Below are positions 53,690 to 62,816 of a stretch of 64,000 bases of DNA, piece by piece. The stretch is taken from the NCBI GenBank assembly GCA_963704535.1, contig OY969916.1, positions 9,362,001-9,426,000 on the forward strand. The letters run 5' to 3'. Position numbers and translations under genes: made by a program. The DNA is from G963704535 sp963704535. Lineage in GTDB: Bacteria > Chloroflexota > Chloroflexia > Chloroflexales > Roseiflexaceae. The number at the start of each line of letters is the position of its first letter. The stretch's first letter is position 1. Under the pieces are notes generated by a model. That model was not told the origin of the DNA. It saw only the letters and a program-made list of their open reading frames with translations, and did not search any database.

Positions 53690-53793
53690 TTACCAGTCAC
53701 CCCGTAACCGTTCAGTGATACTGCTGTAGCGCGAGGAAAGGCATCCCCGACCGTTAAGGAACTCAGGACATTGGTATCGCTGACGACAATCAC
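53690..53793 (-). pseudogene. Truncated PIN-domain toxin remnant
   Basis: The frame from 53793 reads MIVVSDTNVLSSLTVGDAFP, the N-terminal strand and first acidic residue of a PIN domain, and then loses all similarity at about 53715, close to where the AT-rich island ends. It overlaps the antitoxin stop (ATGA-type), as expected for a toxin. The rest of the toxin is not found on the far side of the island. Confidence 0.7.
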
Positions 53794-54119
53794 AAGATAC
53801 CCTCGCGTTCCAGTTGTTCAGCAAGGGCATCAATCGCGTCCGCAGATTGATCGCCAGCCGCGACGATTGGAATACCGCGCTCTTTTAAGTGGTCCTGAAT
53901 ATCCCAACGCGTCACCCCAGCTAGCTCTGCGGTTCGTCCCAGACTACACGCATCTGCCAGGTACAGCGCAATTGCCTCGTCCAGTATGGTATGATCGGGC
54001 AGCGGCGTGTCGCTCTCTCGGTTTAACAATGTCGCTAACCAACGTCGGTCATCTACAGAGAGCTGACGGGCGAGTACGAGAATAGTGTGTACCGTGGTTG
54101 GTTCAGTAGTCATCGTCAT
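53790..54119 (-). CDS. UPF0175-family antitoxin-like protein
   Basis: A 109-aa protein. ALYLADACSLGRTAELAGVT + RWDIQDHLKERGIPIV matches the helix-turn-helix core of UPF0175 proteins, the usual partners of PIN-type (DUF3368) toxins. The C-terminal AIDALAEQLEREGIL is the toxin-binding tail. The adjacent toxin is truncated, so this is probably an orphan antitoxin. GAAGGAG lies upstream of the ATG at 54119. Confidence 0.8.
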   Translation of the reverse strand: MTMTTEPTTVHTILVLARQLSVDDRRWLATLLNRESDTPLPDHTILDEAIALYLADACSLGRTAELAGVTRWDIQDHLKERGIPIVAAGDQSADAIDALAEQLEREGIL

Positions 54120-54311
54120 ATGGCTGGCTCCTTCTGTGCTACGGCCCTATTGTAGCATATGGCGCATCCAGGATAAGGGCCAAACGTAGGCCCGCAAGCC
54201 AATTCACGCGAGCCACGCGATAAGCGGCTTGATGATATACTGGATACCTGTAGGTACATCTTAGTGTGAGTATAACTCTGCCTCAAGCCAGGAGCAGCCG
54301 GAGGTTTGCGT

Positions 54312-54960
54312 ATGCCGCTCCCGATGGTTCATTGTGCGATAGCGATCCAACTCGTTGCACACCGCCAGTCTCTGCCATCAGCTCCATTCCTACTTGGGAG
54401 CATCGCGCCGGACGCCATTCATATGCGACCCAATGCCGAGCGTGCCGACAAACACCGTACACACCTGGATGATCCTGCCGACACACCTGAGCATGCTCAT
54501 CTCCAGGCACTCCTCGGGCCAGTATGCAGGAGCAACTGAACCGCTTGTGCAATTTACTGCCGGATACGTCGCGCATATCCTCACCGATCGCTTATGGCTC
54601 CGGACCGTTATTCCCTCTCTCCAGGCGCAGCTACCATCAGACATCGATCCCGACGCCGCACGAACCCTCTATTATGAGGAAACCGATCAGATCGATTTCA
54701 ATCTGTATCATCATTCGCCCTGGCGACCGATGGTGTGGGCGCAGCTTGCCGCAGCGATTGCGCCGCAGTATGACCCGCTCCTGAGCGCTCCAGAAATTGA
54801 TCTCTGGCGGCAGCGCACGCTGCGCTGGTTTGACACGCTCAAACAAGAACCGGGCATCACTCCAACTTATATCACCGACGCTGTGGTGGAAGGCTTTATC
54901 AGGCAGGCAGTTGACGAGATTGGCGGCACGTTCAGTCACTGGCAGAACATGTCCTATTGA
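54312..54960 (+). CDS. Putative zinc-dependent phospholipase C-like hydrolase, one frameshift
   Basis: ATG at 54312 (GGAGG upstream) gives MPLPMVHCAIAIQL, FLLGSIAPDAIHMRPNAERA and DKHRTHL. These histidines and aspartates look like metal ligands of the Zn-dependent phospholipase C fold. Near 54520 (GGGCC) the frame shifts by one base and continues as GQYAGATEPLVQFTAGYVAH and ILTDRLWLRTVIPSL, to 54960. The corrected length is ~215 aa. The family call is tentative. A phosphotransferase follows. Confidence 0.5.
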
Positions 54961-54984
54961 CCAAAGTGGGCGATTGTTGAGCCT

Positions 54985-55902
54985 ATGCAAGCATACGACG
55001 ACCTCGCGCTGGTCACGCGGGTGATTCGACAGATCCTTTCAGACCAGGCCGAGCCCACCATCGAGCGGGTTGCGGAAGGGGTCTCAACTGCCGTGTATCG
55101 CATTGCGTGGGACGCGACGGTGGTGTACGCGCGCGTGTTGCCGGAGCAGGGCGCAAGTTTCGCGCCGGAGGCGCTGGTTCACCGGCGTTTGCTGGCGCGT
55201 GGGCTGCATGTGCCGGATGTCCTGCACGTTGAGCCGCTCAATCCGCTGCTCCAGCGTTCGGTGATGCTCACAACCGCGATTGCGGGCCAGGCGATTGGGC
55301 AGGTTCCCCATCCCCCAAACATCGCGTCGATCGTGCGCGCTGCGGGGCGTGAATTAGCGCTCCTGAACCAGGTCGCGGTCCAGGGCTTCGGCTGGGTACT
55401 GCGGGACCTGCGCGCGGATCAGCGGTTGCGTGCCGAGCATACCACGCTTCAAGAATGGGTGACGCACGATGTTGCCCCATCCGTCGAAGTCCTCCTTCAG
55501 AGTCAGGCGCTTCCTCCGCGAGATGCCCAAGCCATGCGCGCGGCGCTTGAGGAGGCGGCGGTCCTATTCGCGACCGCGCCCGCCGTGCTGGCCCACGGAG
55601 ATTTCGACACGACCCATATTTACCATCAGGATGGGCAGTACACGGGGATGATCGACTTTGGGGAGATCCGTGGCACGCACCCGCTGTATGATGTCGGGCA
55701 TTTCGTGATCGAAAGCAGCGATCTGTTGCCGGCATTGCTGGAGGGCTATCGGGAGCTAGCGCCGCTGCCCGCCGATTATCTCCGCCGCATCAATCTCAGC
55801 GCCCTGCTGATCGTGGCCCGGCGACTCGGGCGCCGGCTCGTAAGACGAGCAAGTGTGTATGAGCCGGATCGACAGGCGATTCAGCGCCTGCTGCACGCAT
55901 GA
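54985..55902 (+). CDS. Aminoglycoside-phosphotransferase-fold small-molecule kinase
   Basis: A 305-aa APH/choline-kinase fold protein. The catalytic loop is VLAHGDFDTTHIYH, the metal motif is GMIDFGEIRGTHPLYDVGH. The N-lobe is VAEGVSTAVYRIAWD. Its stop overlaps the start region of the following SIS gene (55899-55929), so the two are translationally linked. The substrate may be a sugar or amino sugar given the SIS and ROK genes downstream; this is inference from context. Confidence 0.85.
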   Translation: MQAYDDLALVTRVIRQILSDQAEPTIERVAEGVSTAVYRIAWDATVVYARVLPEQGASFAPEALVHRRLLARGLHVPDVLHVEPLNPLLQRSVMLTTAIAGQAIGQVPHPPNIASIVRAAGRELALLNQVAVQGFGWVLRDLRADQRLRAEHTTLQEWVTHDVAPSVEVLLQSQALPPRDAQAMRAALEEAAVLFATAPAVLAHGDFDTTHIYHQDGQYTGMIDFGEIRGTHPLYDVGHFVIESSDLLPALLEGYRELAPLPADYLRRINLSALLIVARRLGRRLVRRASVYEPDRQAIQRLLHA

Positions 55903-55928
55903 TGAGCCGCGCAGATAAGGAGAAGACG

Positions 55929-56993
55929 ATGACCAGTGAGCAGATCGCCCACGAGGTACGCGAGACGCCCGGCGCGATCCGCGCTACGCTTGCCGAGACC
56001 GCGCACGCCGCCAAGGCCGCCGCCGCAGCGATCCACGAGCGTATGCCGCGCCGGATCTACCTGATCGGCAATGGCACCTCGCTCTACTCCAGCATGGCCG
56101 CCGGCTACATCGCCAGGGCGCTGGCCCCCGCCGACGGCCCGCTGGTGCTGGCGCTGCCGGCGGGCGACTTCCGCTACTTTCCGCCGGCGCTCAACCGGCA
56201 CGACATCGTTGTCGGCATCTCGGCCTCCGGCGAGTTCCGCGATGTCCTGGCGGTATTCGAGCGGCTGCGCGGCCAGTGCCTGTGCATCGGCATTACCCAC
56301 GTTCCTGGCTCATCGATCACCCACCTGGCCCACCTGACGCTGTTGAGCAGCGGCGGCCCGAGCCAGGTGCCGGTGATGACCAAGACCTACGCCAGCACGC
56401 TGACCGCCGCCGCCATGCTGCTGCTCGAATACTTCGACGCGCCTGAGCCATACGCTCACGACCTGGCCGCCGCCGCCGACCGCTGCGCGGCCGCGCTGGC
56501 CGCCGCCGAGCGGGTGCTGCCTGAGCTTGTGCCGGTCGTGGCTGCGTTCGAGCACGCCTTCTACTTCGGCGCCGGGAGCGGCTATGCCGCCGCATTGGAG
56601 GGCGCGCTCAAGCTGAAGGAGATGGCGCTGCTGCATGCCGAGGGCAGCGAGACCTGGGAGATGGCCTCCGGCCCGGCCACGATCGTCGGGGCGCACACCG
56701 CCTGCGTCGCCCTCTACACCGGCGGCCCCGGCGACGCCGCCACCACCGAGGGCGCCAGGCACGCCCGGAAATGGGGCGCGCGGGTCGTCGAGGTCGGCCC
56801 CAGCGCCGCCGCCGGCGATCTGCACCTGCCCATCGCCGCGCCCCGCTACGACGCCTTCGCGCCGCTGGCGCTGGTCCCGCCACTGGCGCTGCTGGCCTAC
56901 CGGGTCGCCCAGGCGCGCGGCGCCACGCCGGATACGCCGGCATGGCGCGAGCGCTACGTCTCGCAGGGGATGCGGCATATCATTGGGGCCTGA
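55929..56993 (+). CDS. SIS-domain sugar-phosphate isomerase/deaminase (GlmS/AgaS-like)
   Basis: A 354-aa double SIS protein without a glutaminase domain. RRIYLIGNGTSLYSSMAAGY, VVGISASGEFRDVLAVFERL and VPVMTKTYASTLTAAAMLLL build the first SIS unit. FYFGAGSGYAAALEGALKLK and the EMALLHAEGSETWEMASGP loop build the second. It probably acts on an amino-sugar phosphate, such as glucosamine-6-phosphate. AAGGAG lies before the ATG at 55929. Between a kinase and a ROK kinase, it suggests an amino-sugar uptake or recycling operon. Confidence 0.88.
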   Translation: MTSEQIAHEVRETPGAIRATLAETAHAAKAAAAAIHERMPRRIYLIGNGTSLYSSMAAGYIARALAPADGPLVLALPAGDFRYFPPALNRHDIVVGISASGEFRDVLAVFERLRGQCLCIGITHVPGSSITHLAHLTLLSSGGPSQVPVMTKTYASTLTAAAMLLLEYFDAPEPYAHDLAAAADRCAAALAAAERVLPELVPVVAAFEHAFYFGAGSGYAAALEGALKLKEMALLHAEGSETWEMASGPATIVGAHTACVALYTGGPGDAATTEGARHARKWGARVVEVGPSAAAGDLHLPIAAPRYDAFAPLALVPPLALLAYRVAQARGATPDTPAWRERYVSQGMRHIIGA

Positions 56994-57066
56994 GAGACTG
57001 TCTGAAAAAGGGGAGTTTGAGGGGTCGCCCCTCAAGAATCTCTTTTCCTCCACGGATCGTAGGGAG
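56994..57066. repeat. REP/MITE-like element, family A (left part)
   Basis: GAGACTGTCTGAAAAAGGGG and the core TTTGAGGGGTCGCCCCTCAA are clear; the right inverted repeat is lost. It lies in the short gap between the SIS and ROK genes. Confidence 0.6.
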
Positions 57067-57075
57067 GCTCACAGC

Positions 57076-58002
57076 ATGACACCATCAGCCATCGGCGTCG
57101 ACGTCGGCGGCACCAACACCAAGATCGCCCTGGTCGCGGCCGATGGCGCGATCCTGCGCCAGGCCGGCATCCCCACCGGCACCCACGGCGACCCGGCCCC
57201 CTTCCTGGGGCAGCTTGCCGAGGTCCTGGGCGAGCTGGTCGGCGCCGGACCGCGCGGAATTGGCATGGCGCTGCCGGGGTTCTTCGCGCCGGACGGGCGC
57301 TCGATCGTGTTCAACCCCAACACCCCGGCGCTGGTCGGGATCGACTTCGTCGGCTGGCTGGGGCAGTTCGGGCTGCCGGTGCGCCTGGAGCAGGACCTCA
57401 ACGGCCCGGCGCTGGCCGAGTACGCCTTCGGCGCCGGGCGTGGCGCCCGGCGCCTGATGACCGCCCCGATCGGCACCGGCCTGGGCGCGGCGGTGATGGT
57501 GGATGGCGAGCTGCTGCGCTTCACCTTCAACAGTGCTGGCGACACCGGCCACGTCATCCTGCAGCCGGGCGGGCCGCGCTGCACCGCCGGGTGCAGTGGC
57601 TGCGCCGAGGCGCTGATCGCCGCCCCGGCCGTCGAGCGGGCGGCGCTGGAGGCGCTCGACGACCCGCGCGCGGCGGCGCTGCGGGCGGCCTGCCACGACG
57701 GGCGCATCCCGGCGCGGGCGGTGATCGCGGCGGCGCGGGCCGGGGACCCGCTCGCGAATGAGATCATGAGGCAGATCGGGCGCTGGTGCGGCCAGTGGCT
57801 CGCCTCGCTCACGCCGATCTTTATGCCCGAGCGGGTGGTCCTGGGTGGCGGCGTGGCCGAGGCCGGCGCGGTCCTACTCGACGCCTGCCGCCAGCGCTTC
57901 GCCGAGCTGGCCGGGCCGGACTACGCCCAGTGCGAGATCAGCGTGAGCCGGTTCGGCGGCCTGGCCGGCGTGATCGGCGTGGCGACGCCGTTCCTTAAAT
58001 GA
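57076..58002 (+). CDS. ROK-family sugar kinase
   Basis: A 308-aa protein. The ATP-binding DxGxTxxK motif is GVDVGGTNTKIALV. LEQDLNGPALAEYAFGAGRG holds the catalytic Asp (EQDLN). GTGLGAAVMVDGELL is the second phosphate motif. The ROK zinc site is CTAGCSGCAEAL, with GDTGHVILQPGG before it. There is no N-terminal DNA-binding domain, so it is a kinase and not a repressor. It probably phosphorylates an amino sugar or glucose for the SIS enzyme upstream. GGGAGG precedes the ATG. Confidence 0.93.
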   Translation: MTPSAIGVDVGGTNTKIALVAADGAILRQAGIPTGTHGDPAPFLGQLAEVLGELVGAGPRGIGMALPGFFAPDGRSIVFNPNTPALVGIDFVGWLGQFGLPVRLEQDLNGPALAEYAFGAGRGARRLMTAPIGTGLGAAVMVDGELLRFTFNSAGDTGHVILQPGGPRCTAGCSGCAEALIAAPAVERAALEALDDPRAAALRAACHDGRIPARAVIAAARAGDPLANEIMRQIGRWCGQWLASLTPIFMPERVVLGGGVAEAGAVLLDACRQRFAELAGPDYAQCEISVSRFGGLAGVIGVATPFLK

Positions 58003-58090
58003 CAGGATGGACGCAGTGGCGCCCGCAACGTCACTATTGCCTGCCCTTCGTCAAGCTCAGGAAGTTCGGCAGCAAGGTACTTTACCTCTT

Positions 58091-58136
58091 TTTTATCGAG
58101 GATTTTCGCCCAGCCGGGCGAAAATCCTCGATAAAA
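58091..58136. terminator. Bidirectional terminator between ROK and subtilase genes
   Basis: TTTTATCGAGGATTTTCGCC + C pairs perfectly with its complement (21-bp stem, 4-base loop). T-rich sequence flanks it on one side and A-rich on the other, so it can stop both converging transcripts. Confidence 0.85.
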
Positions 58137-58164
58137 GGAAGAAAAAGAACCGCTATAAATAAGC

Positions 58165-58246
58165 GAAAGGGCGTGGGGAGGGCTGCAAGCCCTCCCCACG
58201 CCCTTCCCCACTAACAACGGACTACTGACAACCGACAACGGACAAG
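58165..58246. repeat. G-rich palindrome and ACAACGGAC words
   Basis: GGCGTGGGGAGGGCTTGCAG-like stem: GCGTGGGGAGGGC faces GCCCTCCCCACGC (58170-58203). ACAACGGACTACTGACAACC words follow, as at 4235. Confidence 0.6.
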
Positions 58247-59967
58247 TTAGCGTCCCGTTCGCGTAACCGCCGTGTTCGAGTAGCCGGAGTTGCCGGCGGC
58301 GTTATAGGCGCGCACCCGGTAGCTATAGCGCGTTCGCGGGGTCAGCCCGGTGTTCTGGTAGGACGTGACGTTCGCGCCGACCGTCGCGACCTGGGCGAAG
58401 TTGGTGCAGTTGCGCCCGCTACAGCGCTCGATCTTGAACCCATCCTCGTTGTTCGCATTGTCGGTCCACGCCAGGTTGACTTGGGTGCCCGAGACCCCCG
58501 TGGCGCTCAGGTTGCTGGGCGCGGCCGGGAGCGACGGGCCACCGCCGCCCAACGCAGCCTGGACCGACTCGAAGGCCCGGATGCGACCGGAGCCGTAGAC
58601 ATTGTTCGGAATGCCGGAGCTGCTACAGGCGTTCGCCGTGATGCCCAGCGCATTGTTCTTCATATTGGTGGTGAGCTGGGAGATCGTCAGGGCGGGGTTG
58701 GCGTCGAGCAGCAGCGCCACCAGGCCGGTGGTGTGCGGGCCGGCCATCGACGTGCCGCTCATGATCACGAACTCATTATCGCTCGATCCGCCGGCGCTGC
58801 GAACGTTCACGCCCGGCGCGCTCAGGTCGGGCTTGGAGATCGAGCCGAAGGGCGAGGGACCGCGGCTGGAGAAGCTGGCGATCACGTCGTTGTTATCGGT
58901 CGCGCCAGTGCCGACGGCATTGGAGTAGCTGGCCGGCGCGCCAACGGTGCCGCAGGACGGGCCGCTATTGCCGTTCGAGAACGCCGGGTAGATCCCGGCG
59001 TTGACCCAGTTGGTCACCGCCTGCTGATAGGAGGTATCCGCGCCGTTGCTATTGCCCCATGAGTTATTCACCACGTCCGGCGCATTGGCCGAGCTGCCGC
59101 CGGGGGCCAGGAACCAGTCGAAGCACTCCAGGATATCGGTCTGGGCGCCGCTGCCGCTGCTGGTGAAGGCTTTGCAGGCGATCCACTTGGCGCCCGGCGC
59201 CACGCCGATGCCGCCGCTGCCCAGCACGGTGCCCATAGTATGCGAGCCGTGGTCGTGATCGTCGTACGGGACGGTCTGGTTATTGACCGCATCCTTCCAG
59301 CAGTTAGTATGGCTGCCGCCCGCGCAGTTGTAGCTGGCGCTCAGGGCGCTATGCGTAAAGCGCACGCCGGTGTCGAAGCCGCCCACCAGCACGCCGGTGC
59401 CATTGATCCCTAGTTCGTTCTGGACCCGGTCGGCGCCGATCTTGATGATGTTCCACTCAGTGGCGTTGATCTGCGCCACCCCTGGCCGCCCAGCAGTGGA
59501 TCGAGCTGAATGTGCTGCTCAAGCTCGACGCTACTCACCTGGTTCCACTGCCGGATGGCATCGATTGCGCGCTGACTGGCCTTGATCGAGAAGCCATTGA
59601 AGGTCGCAAACAATTCAATCGCGCTCACCTCGCCATTCAGCCCGCGCCCGCTCAGGAAGGCGCGCAGCGCGGCGTCATTGCGGCTCGCCCGCCCGCTCAA
59701 CAGTGCATGCACACGAGCGCGCCGGTCGAGCTTATTGGCGATCGTGCTGGCCTGATCGGCCTGAGCCTGGGTGCCGTCATCATGCATCCCGACGATAAAC
59801 GTCGCGGTGGCACCGGGCGCAGCATGCGCCAGCCACTTCGCGGCGGCGGCGCCAACCTGCGCCGGCGCGCCCGCCCCGCTCGTGCTCGCCTGCGCGGGCA
59901 CCGCCACTAGCGCCAGCAGCAGAACCAACATCACTCCAACTCGTCCACTTCTACGAATCCACTCCAT
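58247..59967 (-). CDS. Secreted subtilisin-like serine protease (S8) with fibronectin type III domain, one frameshift
   Basis: The corrected protein is ~573 aa. A signal peptide (residues ~10-28) and a propeptide with ATFIVGMHDDGTQ precede the catalytic domain. The triad is VLVGGFDTGVRFTH (Asp), DDHDHGSHTMGTVLG (His), and VIMSGTSMAGPHTTGL (Ser). A ~90-residue fibronectin type III domain ends it (LSATGVSGTQVNLAWTDNAN). At about 59490 one G is missing from a G run (CAGGGGTGGCG), splitting the propeptide from the catalytic frame. AAGGAGGGG precedes the ATG at 59967. It would degrade extracellular protein. Confidence 0.92.
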
Positions 59968-60559
59968 CGAACCCCTCCTTATTGATGCTAATTGTTGGCC
60001 ATACAACGTCGTACCTCCAACCAGCTTCCCACCAGCCCTCGCGTACCGACAGACGACAGCTTCATTGCTGTGACAGCCGGTAGGTCCAACATACTACGGC
60101 GATACCAACTCCTTTCTCCCGGCCAACGATCTTCAAAGACAAGGTTCCTGGGAGCTTTACAGTTCTGGGAAAAAAGGGGGGTTTGAGGGGGCAGCCCCCT
60201 CAGTCTCCCCCCACCCACATTGTAAAGTGGAATGACGCCTTCCGAAACCTTATCAAATTGGGGAATAGCGCGAATAAAACGGAGCAGATGGCTTCGACGA
60301 TGCGGGGATGAGCGTTCTTCGGGATCGCAACCGAATTGCTGCTCGACGGTTTGGTAGTCTCGGGAATAAACGCGATGGTACTACAACGGATGGGGATTGT
60401 CAATGAACGTACAACAAGCCGAGAGCGCGCGGTTTATCGCGTCAGAGAACAGGCCGCCCTGACACGGCGTATGGCTGTGTCAGGGCGGCCTGTGATAGTA
60501 ATCGTGCTATATGAGAAAATATTTATGCAGATGACAGCCGGGATGACCGCGATCCCGAT
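59968..60559. repeat. Gene-free region with REP copy and a perfect hairpin
   Basis: 60156-60245 is a family B element: TTCTGGGAAAAAAGGGG, TTTGAGGGGGCAGCCCCCTC, CCACCCACATTGTAAAGTGG, with the same tail as 61714-61800. 60450-60492 is a perfect 16-bp hairpin (CAGGCCGCCCTGACAC), likely the terminator of the sulfotransferase. No gene is seen. Confidence 0.7.
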
Positions 60560-61550
60560 TCAGGTCGCTGATCTTGAGGCTGCCGTCGTCGCGAACATCT
60601 CATCATAGGGGAAATCGCACCCGCGACGGCGCAACTCCACCCGCATGTGATCGTCGATCTGGGTCTGCTGCTCCTCGGTCAGCAGCTCGGACGATGCACC
60701 CTGCGCGCCTTTGCGAATCATCACCGGCTGCTTCGAACGGTTGAACGGAAACGGCGCCACCGGCGCAAACTTATGATCGATCGGCTTCATATATGCAAAG
60801 GTGCTTTTCTGGACCACCAGCGCCAGCTCCGCCTCTGAAAGCTTGACGCCCATCAGATCGGCGATGCGCCGCGCCGTGCCTTCGTGATCGGCCTGGAGTT
60901 CGCTGTAATTCAGGTACAGGACATTGTCGCGATTGCGCCAGGGCCAATAGCTGACCAAGTGTTCGATCCACGAGCCATACTGGAACTTGCCGTGCAGAAA
61001 CAAGGACTTCCATTCCTCGGGCGTGACCATCGTCTTTCCCGGCAGCATACTGCGCGAGAAGAAGTAGCTCGATACGCAGACCTCCTTCGGGTCGCGCACG
61101 ACGACAATGTACTTGGCCTGCGGGCTGTATGTCACATACTGGCTCTCCAGGTGCGTCTTGATCGCCCGCAGGCCGGTCGGGGCGCTGCGGTAGGTCGAAC
61201 TCATCATCGAGGCCGACAATATAAGGCAGCGGCGCGTCCGGCCAGGGCACCTTATCATGAATGTGGCCGTACTCACCCTGGCCGCGATGCGCGATCTGGA
61301 AGGCGATCTGCATGGCCCAGTTAGTTCCGCTCTTGGAATAGGTGCAGACAAAGACATCATGAGGGGCCGGCTGGTAGCCCTTGAAGGTCTGTGCTTTGAG
61401 CTGCGGCGAGTTCATCGGGGCACCAAAGATCTCCAGCGCCAGCCGGGGCTTGCCCAGCTTGCTGGCAACCCAGACCGTGACAAACATGCCAAACATGATC
61501 GGCCACATCACGAGCGAGGTGATACGGCGGGACAGGGGTTTCGCTGCCAT
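60560..61550 (-). CDS. Sulfotransferase family protein, one frameshift
   Basis: About 329 aa once one extra base near 61195 is removed. An N-terminal hydrophobic segment (SLVMWPIMFGMFVTVWVASK) is followed by the PAPS phosphate loop VCTYSKSGTNWAMQIAF. Beyond the shift come RAIKTHLESQYV, the 3'-phosphate motif YIVVVRDPKEVCVSSYFFSR, and NVLYLNYSELQADHEGTARR. It transfers sulfate from PAPS to an unknown acceptor; the layout is closest to cytosolic-type sulfotransferases. The ATG at 61550 is the conserved start. Confidence 0.88.
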
Positions 61551-61713
61551 TGACTGACTCCTCCGATCTGTATCAAGCCGATCTCTACAATCGTCGGCTC
61601 TATCAGCGTATATAGTACACCGAATATCGAACCATATTGACGCAGAGCCATTAAAAACCCCTGGGCGCCCAGGCAATGCAGATGCTACCAGATCGCCGAT
61701 GGCCGGCAATCGG

Positions 61714-61800
61714 TCTTTTTTGGGAAAAGGGGGTTTGAGGGGGCTGCCCCCTCAGTCTCCCCCACCCACATTGTAAAGTGGAATGGCGCCTTCCGAACCT
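61714..61800. repeat. REP-like element, family B
   Basis: TTTTGGGAAAAGGGGGTTTG, core GGGGGCTGCCCCC, then CACATTGTAAAGTGGAATGG. It shares over 60 bp of near identity with the copy at 60156 and includes a CTTCCGAACCTTGT tail. Confidence 0.7.
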
Positions 61801-61900
61801 TGTCTTAGATGATCGCCATCATACAGATCACACCGTACGTGATCTATAATTGGCAATGCGTCTATCGCACAATAAGGTTTCGAGTGGCGGAGACACCTCA

Positions 61901-62816
61901 ATGTATGAGCTTGATGGCAAGGTCATCATCACCTGCGCGCTGACCGGCGGAATCCACGGCAAAGAGGCCAACCCCAATCTGCCCGAGCAGCCCGACGAGA
62001 TCGTCGCCCAAGGGATCGCGGCGTGGCGGGCGGGCGCGGCCATCCTGCACATCCACGCCCGCAACCCCGATGGCAGCAACACCATGGACAAGCCGATCTA
62101 CCGCGAACTGCACGAGCGGCTATGCGCCGAGACCGACGCGATCATCCAGCTCACCACCGGCGGCAGCCCAGTCCTATCGGTACACGAGCGGCTGAACACC
62201 GTCCTGCTCAACCCAGAGATGTGCTCGCTCAACATGGGCATGCTCAACTTCTTCATCCGTGGCGAGCAGGTATTCTTCAGCAACCACCGCTCCGATATCC
62301 TGCGCTTCGCCCGCGAGATGCGCCGCCGGGGCGTCAAGCCGGAATTGGAGGTCTACAACATCGCCATGCTTGAGGAAGTCGAGCACCTGATCGGCACCGG
62401 GCTGCTTGAGCCGCCCTACCTGATCAACTTCGTGCTGCACACGCCGACGCAGGGTGGGCAGCGCGGCACGCCGGAGAACCTGATCGAGATGGTGCGGCGG
62501 CTGCCCGCCGACGCGATCTGCAACGTCAGCTCGATGGGGCGCTCCCAACTGCCGATCACCACGATCGCCCTGGCGATCGGGCTCGAACATCCGCGTCGGC
62601 ATGGAGGACAATGTCTACTACCGGCGCGGCGAGCTGCTGAACGACAATGCCCAGTTGGTCGAGCGGGCGGTGCGGATCGGGCGTGAGCTAGAGCTTGAGC
62701 CTGCGTCGCCTGCCGAGGCGCGCGCTGCCCTACACCTGCGTGGCCGCGCGCCTGGACAACTGCCGCCCGTGCTGGTCGAAGAACGATCGACCGCTGACAT
62801 GATCGCGTCACGATGA
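61901..62816 (+). CDS. BKACE-family beta-keto acid cleavage enzyme, one frameshift
   Basis: About 304 aa once one extra G near 62593 is removed (IGL|NIRVGMEDN). VIITCALTGGIHGKEANPNL, the zinc motif AAILHIHARNPDG, IIQLTTGG, YLINFVLHTPTQGGQRGTPE and GMEDNVYYRRGELLNDNAQL are characteristic. Family members condense or cleave 3-keto acids with acetyl-CoA, the type enzyme being 3-keto-5-aminohexanoate cleavage enzyme in lysine fermentation. No other lysine-fermentation genes are here, so the substrate is open. The GGAG before the ATG fits. Confidence 0.88.
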
